From AC-32 sp035624425 (GTDB taxonomy: Bacteria; Actinomycetota; Thermoleophilia; Gaiellales; Gaiellaceae), in assembly GCA_035624425.1 (NCBI GenBank), contig DASPRN010000086.1, forward strand, positions 1-10,979: a stretch of DNA of 10,979 bases, given 5' to 3'. A model generated the notes under the pieces. The model did no database searches. It was not told the DNA's origin and saw nothing but the letters and a program-made list of their open reading frames with translations. Shown here in pieces: positions 1-5,027 of this stretch (positions are counted from its first letter, which is position 1; each line of letters opens with the position of its first letter). The translations under genes were made by a program, and so were the position numbers.

Positions 1-318
1 CCGCCGCCCCCGCCGCCGGCCCCGCCGCCACCCCCGCCGCCGCCCCTCGCGCCTCCGGCGCCCCCGCAGCCGGACCACGGCCACGGTCATGGACGCGGCC
101 GCGGACAGGGCCAGGACCGCGGGCACGACGGCGATCAAGAGGGCGGGCACGATCACGGGACCGGGCACGACGGCGGTCACCGGGGCGGGCACGACCACGG
201 ACAGGGCCAGAGCCACAACCGCGGGCACGACGGCGGTCAGGGGCGCGGGCACGACAACGGGCACGGAGGAGACCAACACGGCTCCGGTGGCCGGCACGAC
301 CACGGGCACAACCACTAG
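1..318 (+). CDS. C-terminal end of a Pro-rich / His-Gly-rich protein (5' partial)
   Basis: The gene enters from the left edge and is open in frame 1 from base 1 to a TAG at 316-318, giving 105 visible residues. The first ~24 are nearly all proline with a few Ala and Leu. The rest is low-complexity, made of His, Gly, Asp, Gln, Arg and Asn in motifs such as GHDHG, GHDGG and RGHDNGHGG. I count 19 histidines in about 82 residues, and the protein ends in HDHGHNH. There is no hydrophobic segment in the visible part. His-rich tails of this kind can bind Zn, Ni, Co or Cu, and a polyproline stretch often spans the cell wall or links domains, so an extracytoplasmic metal-binding tail is plausible. That is inference: the functional domain, if any, lies outside the window. 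The DNA is a degenerate GGGCACGAC-type repeat, so repeat slippage may have shaped the tail. The coding frame is moderately certain because the composition is coherent and ends cleanly 9 bases before the next gene. Confidence 0.6.
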   Translation, partial: PPPPPPAPPPPPPPPLAPPAPPQPDHGHGHGRGRGQGQDRGHDGDQEGGHDHGTGHDGGHRGGHDHGQGQSHNRGHDGGQGRGHDNGHGGDQHGSGGRHDHGHNH

Positions 319-321
319 CAT
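316..321 (+). promoter_or_regulatory. Candidate -10 element (TAGCAT) for a leaderless small gene
   Basis: TAGCAT fits the actinobacterial TANNNT -10 pattern and lies exactly 6 bases before the GTG at 328. Transcription would therefore start at or next to the start codon. It overlaps the TAG stop of the His-rich gene. No Shine-Dalgarno sequence precedes the GTG, which fits a leaderless mRNA. No convincing -35 box is visible. The call rests on pattern only. Confidence 0.3.
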
Positions 322-327
322 CCGGCC

Positions 328-510
328 GTGGCCCGTCTCCGTCCACTCCGTTCCCCCGGTGCAGTCGGCCTCGCGCTGGCCGCGTGGGACGTCTGGCGGC
401 GCATCCCGCCGCACCATCGCAAGCTGATCGTCAGGCAGGCCCGCAAGCACGGCCCGCGGATCGCCTCGAGCCTGCTCGAGGCCCAGCAGCGCCGGCGCCG
501 GCGGCATTAG
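328..510 (+). CDS. Small basic protein of unknown function (60 aa)
   Basis: GTG start, TAG stop, 60 residues. The N-terminal third is mildly hydrophobic (GAVGLALAAWDVWRRIPP). The middle is a basic amphipathic stretch (HHRKLIVRQARKHGPRIASSLLEAQ) and the protein ends in RRRRRH. It is too hydrophilic for a clear membrane span but could lie on a membrane surface or bind nucleic acid. The phrase 'AAWDVWRRIPPHHRKLIVRQARKHGPRIAS' looks like real protein rather than shadow translation, and the opposite strand here carries no competing gene. It starts 9 bases after the His-rich gene, so it could be in the same transcript or use the TAGCAT element. It ends 17 bases from the convergent sucA stop. I do not recognise a named family. 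A chance ORF in GC-rich DNA remains possible. Confidence 0.5.
   Translation: MARLRPLRSPGAVGLALAAWDVWRRIPPHHRKLIVRQARKHGPRIASSLLEAQQRRRRRH
463..482. repeat. 8-bp inverted repeat, possible hairpin beyond the sucA stop
   Basis: GCCTCGAG (463-470) and CTCGAGGC (475-482) are perfect complements around a 4-base CCTG spacer. The repeat is inside the 3' coding part of the 60-aa gene and 45-65 bases downstream of the sucA stop in the sucA direction. It could help terminate sucA transcription, but no T-run follows. Part of the symmetry may simply reflect the repeated Leu-Glu/Ser codons. Confidence 0.25.
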
Positions 511-527
511 GCCGCCAGGACGGGCTC

Positions 528-3368
528 CTAGCTCAGCGCTTCGCGGAGGATCCGGTCCTGTTCGCGCAGGTGCGCGGTCGGGTAGCCCTCGCTCGGGCTC
601 GCGCGCCAGGGCCTGCCGACGAAGCGGAGAGACACGCCCTCAGGCAGCCCGCCCTCGAGGCGATGCCGGATCGAGCGCCAGGCGCCCATGTTCTGCGGCT
701 CTTCCTGCGCCCAGACAAGCTCCACGAGACTCGGAAACGACTCGATCAGCCTGGCCGCTGCGGCAACCGGGAACGGATAGAGCTGCTCCAGCCGCCCGAT
801 CGCGACCCAGTCGGCGTCGCGTCGCAGGTCGTGCCCGGCGAGGTCGAAGTAGATCTTGCCCGAGCAGAGGACGAGCCGCCGCACCTTCTCCGGCGAGGCC
901 TCCGGGTCCGGCAGCACGGGCCGGAAGGAGCCGCCCGACAGCTCCTCGAGGCGAGACGACGCCTCCTTCAGGCGCAGCAGCCCCTTGGGCGTCATCACGA
1001 CCAGCGGCCGCGCGCTCGGGTCGAGCGCCTGGCGCCGGAGCAGGTGGAAGTGCTGCGCCGCGGTCGTGCAGTTCGCGATCCGGATGTTCTCCTGCGCCGC
1101 GAGCTGGAGGAACCGTTCGAGCCGCGCGCTCGAGTGCTCGGGGCCGTTGCCCTCGTAGCCGTGCGGCAGCAGCAGGGTCAGGCGAGAGGTCTGTCCCCAT
1201 TTCGAGAGGCCGGAGACGATGAACTGGTCGACCGCCACCTGCGCGCCGTTGACGAAGTCGCCGAACTGCGCCTCCCAGAGGACGAGCGTCTCGGGCGCGG
1301 CCACCGAGTAGCCGTACTCGAAGCCGACGCACGCCGCCTCTGACAGCGGCGAGTTGTGCACCTCGAACGACGCGGCCGACTCACGCAGGCTCTGGAGCGG
1401 CGTGTAGATCTCCCCGTTCTCGGCGTCGTGGAGGACGAGGTGGCGGTGGGAGAAGGTGCCGCGCTCGGTGTCCTGGCCGGTCAGGCGCACCGGGATGCCC
1501 TCGGCGAGCAGGCTCGCGAATGCGAGCTCCTCGGCCTGGCCCCAGTCGATCCCGCCCTCGCTGAGCGTCGTGCGCCGGCGATCGAGCTGCTTGGCGAGCT
1601 TCGGGTGGACGGTGAATCCCTCCGGGAAGGTCAGCAGCTCGTCGTTGAGCGCACGCAGCCTGCTGTCGGCCACCTCGGTCACGATCTCGTGGTCGGTCGA
1701 AGCCGGGATGCGCCCTTCGTACGCGACGGCCGGCATCGCCTCGCCGAAGGTCGAGCGCAGCCTCTCGTGGGCCTCCTTGAGCCTCGCTTCGGCCTGGCTC
1801 GACAGCCCGTCCACCTCGTCCTGCCCGAGCACGCCCTCCTCGATGAGCTGCTCGGCGTACTGCTCGCGCACGCTCGGCTGGCGCTCGATCCGGGCGGCCA
1901 TCAGCGGCTGCGTGTACGCGGGCTCGTCCTGCTCGTTGTGGCCGTGACGGCGGTAGCCGACGAGGTCGATGACGACGTCGGTGCAGAAGCGCCGCCGGAA
2001 CGCGAGCGCCAGTCGCACCGCTGCGAGCGCCGCCTCGGGGTCGTCCGCGTTGACGTGGACGATCGGGATGTCGAAACCCTTGGCCAGGTCGCTCGAGTAA
2101 CGGGTCGAGCGCCCGTCGGCCGGATCGGTCGTGAAGCCGATCTGGTTGTTGGCGATCAGGTGCAGCGTGCCGCCCGTCGAGTAGCCGGTCAGGTCGGAGA
2201 GGTTCAGCGTCTCGGCGACGACCCCCTGGGCCGGGAAGGCGGCGTCGCCGTGGATCAGCACCGGCATCGCGACCGACGAGTCGACGTACCCGTCACGGGT
2301 CGAGCGGTCGGTCTGCTCCGCGCGGGTGCGGCCCTCGACGACGGGGTCGACGGCCTCCAGATGGCTCGGGTTCGAGGCCAGCGTGAGCGTGATCTCGCCG
2401 GCATCGGTGCGGCGCGTGCCCTCGGCGCCGAGGTGGTATTTGACGTCACCGGTACCGCCCTCCGGGTCGGAGGCGACCGCCTCGAGCGTGCGCTCGCCCT
2501 CGAACTCGCGCAGGATCGACTCGTAGGGCCGGCCGAGCACATGCGCGAGAACGTTCAGCCGGCCGCGGTGCGCCATCCCGAAGACGACCTCGTGCGCACC
2601 CTCGTCTGCGCCCAGCTCGATCGCCTCGTCAAGCATCGGCACCATCACGTCGATCCCCTCGATCGAGAACTGCTTCTGGCCGAGGAACGCGCGGCGGAGG
2701 TAGCGCTCGAAGCCCTCGACCTCGGTGAGACGCTCGAGCAGCCGCCGCTTCTCCTCCGGCACGAGCGGCCGGCGGTAGCGGCCGGACTCGATGGCCGCCC
2801 GCAGCCAGAAGCGCTGGTCGTGGTCGGAGATGTGCTCGATCTCGTAGGCGATCGTGCCGCAGTAGATCTCGCGCAGGCGCGGAAGGATGTCGGCCGCCGT
2901 CTCGCCGGGGACGTGGACGCCCAGCAGCTGGGCAGGGATGCGCGCCTGAAGCTCGGGCGTCAGCTTCGGCGTGAGGCGGTCCGCCTCCAGGGCCGGGTCG
3001 CCGACGGGCTCGGAGCCGAGCGGGTCGAGGTGCGCGGCGAGGTGGCCGTGCCTGCGGATCGCGCCGACGAGCGCGACGGCGGCGGCAACGCCGCCCAGCA
3101 GCTCCTCATCGACCGCGGGCGCCCGGGCCGGAGCCTCGGCGGGAGCGGGAGCGGCGGGAGCGGGAGGAACGGCGACCTGGCCGTTGCCTTCCTCGTGCTC
3201 TTGCACCAGCTCCACGAGGCGCGCGAGCCCCGGGTGGGTGGCGACCAGCTCACTCGAGCCGCTCTCGAACAGCTCGCGCCACTCCTCGGGCACGGCCTCG
3301 GGATTCTCGAGGTACTCCTCGAGAATCGCGCTCGCAAAGCCCGCATTGAGCCCGTCGACGTCGTGCAT
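528..3368 (-). CDS. sucA: 2-oxoglutarate dehydrogenase E1 component (ThDP-dependent)
   Basis: E1 of the TCA-cycle 2-oxoglutarate dehydrogenase complex. It decarboxylates 2-oxoglutarate with thiamine diphosphate and passes the succinyl group to the E2 lipoyl domain; cytoplasmic. From ATG 3368 it is 946 residues, close to E. coli SucA (933). Residues 1-40 form the helical E2-binding N-terminus (LNAGFASAILEEYLENPEAVPEEWRELFES), followed by an Ala/Pro linker (67-86). Core motifs are FGMAHRGRLN (263-272), VKYHLG (309-314), ASNPSHLEAV (331-340), the ThDP/Mg site GDAAF (374-378) with NNQIGFTT (407-414), GYRRHGHNEQDEPAYTQP (471-488), and the transketolase-like half with GQDTERGTFSHRH (631-643). E635 is the likely cofactor-activating Glu. 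No fused E2 catalytic domain (as in mycobacterial Kgd) is present. No sucB lies nearby. The reading frame stays open to 3488, but those 40 extra residues (Arg-rich) look non-homologous. GTG 3374 is an alternative start two codons earlier. Confidence 0.95.
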   Translation of the reverse strand: MHDVDGLNAGFASAILEEYLENPEAVPEEWRELFESGSSELVATHPGLARLVELVQEHEEGNGQVAVPPAPAAPAPAEAPARAPAVDEELLGGVAAAVALVGAIRRHGHLAAHLDPLGSEPVGDPALEADRLTPKLTPELQARIPAQLLGVHVPGETAADILPRLREIYCGTIAYEIEHISDHDQRFWLRAAIESGRYRRPLVPEEKRRLLERLTEVEGFERYLRRAFLGQKQFSIEGIDVMVPMLDEAIELGADEGAHEVVFGMAHRGRLNVLAHVLGRPYESILREFEGERTLEAVASDPEGGTGDVKYHLGAEGTRRTDAGEITLTLASNPSHLEAVDPVVEGRTRAEQTDRSTRDGYVDSSVAMPVLIHGDAAFPAQGVVAETLNLSDLTGYSTGGTLHLIANNQIGFTTDPADGRSTRYSSDLAKGFDIPIVHVNADDPEAALAAVRLALAFRRRFCTDVVIDLVGYRRHGHNEQDEPAYTQPLMAARIERQPSVREQYAEQLIEEGVLGQDEVDGLSSQAEARLKEAHERLRSTFGEAMPAVAYEGRIPASTDHEIVTEVADSRLRALNDELLTFPEGFTVHPKLAKQLDRRRTTLSEGGIDWGQAEELAFASLLAEGIPVRLTGQDTERGTFSHRHLVLHDAENGEIYTPLQSLRESAASFEVHNSPLSEAACVGFEYGYSVAAPETLVLWEAQFGDFVNGAQVAVDQFIVSGLSKWGQTSRLTLLLPHGYEGNGPEHSSARLERFLQLAAQENIRIANCTTAAQHFHLLRRQALDPSARPLVVMTPKGLLRLKEASSRLEELSGGSFRPVLPDPEASPEKVRRLVLCSGKIYFDLAGHDLRRDADWVAIGRLEQLYPFPVAAAARLIESFPSLVELVWAQEEPQNMGAWRSIRHRLEGGLPEGVSLRFVGRPWRASPSEGYPTAHLREQDRILREALS
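3302..3327. repeat. 10-bp inverted repeat in the 5' coding region of sucA
   Basis: GATTCTCGAG (3302-3311) and CTCGAGAATC (3318-3327) are perfect complements separated by GTACTC. The repeat covers codons 14-23 of sucA, encoding AILEEYLENP. In mRNA it would form a stable stem about 41 bases into the ORF. The repeated Leu-Glu codons explain part of the symmetry; a regulatory role is unproven. Confidence 0.4.
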
Positions 3369-3380
3369 GCTCACATCTTT

Positions 3381-3386
3381 GTTGTA
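3381..3386 (-). promoter_or_regulatory. Weak candidate -10 (TACAAC) next to the sucA start
   Basis: On the minus strand TACAAC lies 6 bases before GTG 3374, so transcription could begin near that codon and yield a leaderless sucA mRNA starting V-S-M. It lacks the conserved final T and has no good -35 box. A second candidate, TATGGT, sits further upstream at about 3449-3454, beside the inverted repeat at 3456-3482. I cannot choose between them from sequence. Confidence 0.2.
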
Positions 3387-3455
3387 CCAGCGCCGTTCCC
3401 TCTCGCGCTGGCCGCGCCTGCTCCGAAGGCGCTCGCTTGCGACGCCGACCATAGA

Positions 3456-3482
3456 GGCCCTACCGGCCTCGACGGTAGGGCC
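3456..3482. promoter_or_regulatory. Perfect 10-bp inverted repeat upstream of sucA (operator or hairpin)
   Basis: GGCCCTACCG (3456-3465) and CGGTAGGGCC (3473-3482) are exact complements around a 7-base spacer. The repeat is 88 bases upstream of sucA ATG 3368 and 53 bases past the stop of the gene transcribed towards it. It could be a regulator's operator over the sucA promoter (a TATGGT -10-like box lies just downstream) or a terminator for the upstream membrane-protein pair. No T-run follows, which favours an operator slightly. Confidence 0.45.
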
Positions 3483-3493
3483 GTCCAACGCAC

Positions 3494-3508
3494 CCCGTTG
3501 GGAACGGG
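3494..3508. repeat. Small hairpin downstream of the membrane-protein pair
   Basis: CCCGTT (3494-3499) and AACGGG (3503-3508) pair around a GGG loop. It lies 26 bases past the stop of the minus-strand gene ending at 3535 and 11 bases from the larger inverted repeat at 3456-3482. Together they may form a weak terminator region. No U-tract is visible. Confidence 0.3.
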
Positions 3509-3534
3509 AACATCAGCCCCAGCTGCCGCAATTC

Positions 3535-3795
3535 TCAGAAGATCGGGTGGTTCGTGATCACCGCGATCGCGAGCCCGCCGATGAAGCAGATGCCCCCCGT
3601 GAGGACCGCGAGCTGGGCCAGGCGGGCGTGGCTGCCGCCCATCGCCGTAGCGACGAGCGCGAGCAGGATCGCGAAGGGAATCAGGCGAACCGGCCGGTAG
3701 ACGAGCCCGATCAGGCTGGCGAAGATGGCGAGGGCGGCCAGGAAGCCGGCAATCGAGTCGGCGGGGCGGCTCTCGACGACGGGCGGCGTGCTCAC
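3535..3795 (-). CDS. Small multi-span membrane protein of unknown function (86 aa)
   Basis: GTG start at 3795, TGA stop; 86 residues. After a short polar start (VSTPPVVESRPADS) there are about three hydrophobic segments: SIAGFLAALAIFASLIGLVY (~14-33), VRLIPFAILLALVATAMGG (~36-54) and LAQLAVLTGGICFIGGLAIAVI (~59-80). A polar end TNHPIF follows. It is therefore an integral membrane protein with very short loops. The GTG overlaps the TGA of the upstream gene (GTGA, 4 shared bases), which indicates translational coupling and fixes this start. I believe similar short proteins accompany the upstream 'VWEF' gene in related actinobacteria, but I cannot confirm it here. No function is assignable. Frame-open sequence upstream of 3795 overlaps the neighbouring gene and is rejected. 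Confidence 0.75.
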   Translation of the reverse strand: MSTPPVVESRPADSIAGFLAALAIFASLIGLVYRPVRLIPFAILLALVATAMGGSHARLAQLAVLTGGICFIGGLAIAVITNHPIF

Positions 3796-4034
3796 CCGGC
3801 CACCGGCCGCGCGACGCGGGCGACCCTGCGCCGGGGCGAGCCGTGCGGGCCTGGCCGGGGCACGCGGCCGCGGGGCCGCCAGGGCTCGCGGGGCTCCGGC
3901 CCGGGCAGCGCGGCGTGCACCACCGCCGGCTCGGGGGGCTCCGGCTCGGCCTTCACTGCCCAGTAGACCACGCAGCCGAGGTAGGCGATCGGGATCTTCA
4001 GGATCACCATCATGAAGACGAACTCCCAGACCAT
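3792..4034 (-). CDS. Small single-span membrane protein with Pro/Arg-rich tail (80 aa)
   Basis: ATG start at 4034, TGA stop at 3792; 80 residues. An N-terminal membrane segment covers ~3-27 (WEFVFMMVILKIPIAYLGCVVYWAV) with an unusual internal Lys-Ile-Pro. Next is an acidic/proline patch (KAEPEPPEP). The C-terminal half is Pro/Arg/Gly-rich (EPWRPRGRVPRPGPHGSPRRR), probably cytoplasmic by the positive-inside rule. The gene is the first of a coupled pair with the 86-aa membrane protein. A TACACT -10-like box lies exactly 7 bases before the ATG and no Shine-Dalgarno is present, so a leaderless mRNA is likely. I recognise the pattern as a small conserved actinobacterial membrane protein but know no function. 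Confidence 0.75.
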   Translation of the reverse strand: MVWEFVFMMVILKIPIAYLGCVVYWAVKAEPEPPEPAVVHAALPGPEPREPWRPRGRVPRPGPHGSPRRRVARVARPVAG

Positions 4035-4041
4035 TCGCGCC

Positions 4042-4047
4042 AGTGTA
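4042..4047 (-). promoter_or_regulatory. -10 element (TACACT), leaderless geometry
   Basis: On the minus strand TACACT matches TANNNT and is followed by exactly 7 bases and then ATG 4034. Transcription would start at the A of the start codon. The absence of a ribosome-binding site supports this. No clear -35 box is seen 16-18 bases upstream, where the sequence is the GC hairpin of the preceding operon. Confidence 0.45.
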
Positions 4048-4062
4048 GAAGAACGGGTCGCG

Positions 4063-4090
4063 GGCCGGGGCGGTCCCGGCCGCCCCGGCC
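4063..4090 (-). terminator. GC-rich hairpin, likely terminator of the secreted-protein operon
   Basis: GGCCGGGGCGG (4063-4073) and CCGCCCCGGCC (4080-4090) form a perfect 11-bp stem with a 6-base loop. It begins 27 bases past the stop of the 46-aa gene (4118), in its direction of transcription, and is followed at some distance by a pyrimidine-rich TTCTTCT. The next gene has its own -10 just beyond. Position and strength suit a terminator, although a classic U-run does not follow directly. Confidence 0.5.
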
Positions 4091-4117
4091 ATGAGGCACC
4101 TGCCCGTCAGCCCGTGC

Positions 4118-4258
4118 TCACGTTGCCCCGCGCTGCGTGATCGTCGGCCCGTGGGCCGGAGGCGAGCTCCCGGAGTCGAGCAGCACCCAGGGCACGATGA
4201 TGCCGAGCAGCACGAGAACGAGCACGATCGCCGCAATCGTCGTCGTCTTGGCACTCAT
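4118..4258 (-). CDS. 46-residue single-span membrane peptide
   Basis: ATG at 4258, TGA at 4118-4120. Residues 1-7 are short and polar (MSAKTTT). A strongly hydrophobic helix follows at ~8-27 (IAAIVLVLVLLGIIVPWVLL), then a polar 19-residue tail (DSGSSPPAHGPTITQRGAT). It would sit in the membrane as one span, or be a signal-anchor with the tail outside. The start lies 3 bases after the TAG of the six-Cys exported protein, and the end of that gene supplies a GGGGGTAGG purine run as ribosome-binding site. The two are almost certainly co-transcribed. I do not know the family. By position it may anchor, chaperone or regulate the exported protein; this is inference. The good coupling and the coherent hydrophobic helix argue against a chance ORF. 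Confidence 0.7.
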   Translation of the reverse strand: MSAKTTTIAAIVLVLVLLGIIVPWVLLDSGSSPPAHGPTITQRGAT

Positions 4259-4261
4259 CGC

Positions 4262-4831
4262 CTACCCCCACGCGATGGCCGTGGAGTAGCCATCGGGGAA
4301 GAACCGGATCTGCATCCAGCGGTGCTTGTGGATCGTGACCCAGGGAATGGTCGTGGGACACGAGAAGTAGGCCCCGCCCTCGATGGTGATCTGCGAGTAG
4401 CCGACGCCGCCGGAGACGACGTTCGCGTAGTCGCCATAGCCGCTGCACAGGTTGCCGTTGTGCGTCGTCCACATGTTCCGGTACGTGATCGTCCCGGAGC
4501 GACCGCCTTTCCCGCACCAGCTGACATGGAGATACGTCTCCTGGTTGTAGGGCCAGGTCCCTCTGTGGAGATGCCAGACCTGGTTGTACCTGCTACCGGA
4601 ACAGGTGGCATCGAACCCGAGGCTCGAGCTGTCGTCCAGCACCGCGCCACCGCCCGAGTCATAGTCGGAGCCGCACTGATCGCTGCCCTCCACCACGCAG
4701 GTCGGGACCGCCAGGTAATCGTCGGCCATCCCCGCCGACCGGGCCGCGCCTGGGAGCAGCATCGCCAGCGCCGCCAGCGCGAGGACGAGCCCTGCGGCCG
4801 CCGCGGCCGTCCACCTCTTGCCTGTTTGCAT
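4262..4831 (-). CDS. Exported six-cysteine protein of unknown function (189 aa)
   Basis: ATG at 4831, TAG stop. Signal peptide: MQTGKRW, a hydrophobic core (~8-27), and a likely cleavage site around 28-34 (LLPGAARSAGMADD). The mature part of about 156 residues has six Cys (45, 53, 77, 106, 129, 158), an even number that suits up to three disulfides outside the cytoplasm. It is rich in aromatics and Gly, including Trp at 86, 93, 105, 121, 164, 172 and 188. There is no transmembrane helix after the signal and no enzyme motif that I recognise. The composition (Trp/Tyr/Gly/His) suggests a compact beta-rich secreted domain, possibly carbohydrate- or surface-binding. The start is fixed by GGGAGG 6 bases upstream and by the signal peptide. 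The gene is first in an operon with the 46-aa membrane peptide and is divergent from the PPOX gene. Confidence 0.8.
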   Translation of the reverse strand: MQTGKRWTAAAAAGLVLALAALAMLLPGAARSAGMADDYLAVPTCVVEGSDQCGSDYDSGGGAVLDDSSSLGFDATCSGSRYNQVWHLHRGTWPYNQETYLHVSWCGKGGRSGTITYRNMWTTHNGNLCSGYGDYANVVSGGVGYSQITIEGGAYFSCPTTIPWVTIHKHRWMQIRFFPDGYSTAIAWG

Positions 4832-4837
4832 GTTCCA

Positions 4838-4843
4838 CCTCCC
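4838..4843 (-). promoter_or_regulatory. Ribosome-binding site GGGAGG of the six-Cys protein gene
   Basis: GGGAGG is followed by TGGAAC and then ATG, a spacing of 6 bases. It decides the start at 4831 over the in-frame upstream codons. It is one of the few strong Shine-Dalgarno sites in the window; several neighbours look leaderless. Confidence 0.7.
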
Positions 4844-4861
4844 GTCGACTCCTCTCGACGG
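4842..4861. repeat. 7-bp inverted repeat in the leader of the six-Cys gene
   Basis: CCGTCGA (4842-4848) and TCGACGG (4855-4861) are complementary around a 6-base spacer. The repeat abuts and partly overlaps the ribosome-binding site, so in mRNA the stem could mask translation initiation, or as DNA it could be an operator. No regulator is identifiable. Confidence 0.35.
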
Positions 4862-4876
4862 TAGGCCTGTCCGGCG

Positions 4877-4886
4877 CACACGTGTG
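4877..4886. promoter_or_regulatory. CACACGTGTG palindrome in the divergent promoter region
   Basis: This is a perfect 10-base palindrome in the 196-base gap between the divergent six-Cys and PPOX genes. ACGTGT recurs at 4895-4900, 15 bases away. The arrangement resembles a transcription-factor site. A further TGGCC-N5-GGCCA repeat is at 4956-4970. No obvious -10/-35 pair could be placed with confidence in this gap. Confidence 0.3.
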
Positions 4887-5027
4887 AAACGGAGACGTGT
4901 CGAATCTGCAACATCTTCTGGTGGGGTCCTACCGGAGCCGGGCGGCGCTGCCTAGTGGCCGTTCTGGCCATGCCCGAGAGAGCCTCGCCGGGCGTCGACA
5001 GGGCTCCCAAGCTGCAAGACTTGCGGA

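Noticed and set aside
88..318. Possible CRISPR or direct-repeat array suggested by recurring GGGCACGAC
   Set aside because: Units are short, irregular and in register with codons. They encode a His/Gly-rich tail and have no constant repeat plus unique spacer pattern.
384..1343. 319-aa plus-strand open frame over the 60-aa gene and the sucA 3' end
   Set aside because: Shadow frame. It is Arg/Ala/Glu-rich, overlaps two better-supported genes and shows no recognisable domain.
3369..3488. 40-residue N-terminal extension of SucA from 3488
   Set aside because: The extra residues are Arg-rich and unlike E1 N-termini. They run through the inverted repeat and likely promoter. The conserved MHDVDGLNAGF start is at 3368.
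1356..3557. 733-aa plus-strand open frame opposite sucA
   Set aside because: Antisense shadow of sucA. The composition is Arg/Leu/Val/Asp-rich without any family pattern, while the minus strand encodes unmistakable OGDH E1 motifs.
3796..4254. Longer version (239 aa) of the 86-aa membrane protein
   Set aside because: The upstream part is an out-of-frame reading of the 80-aa gene and the intergenic hairpin. The GTGA overlap at 3795 gives the real start.
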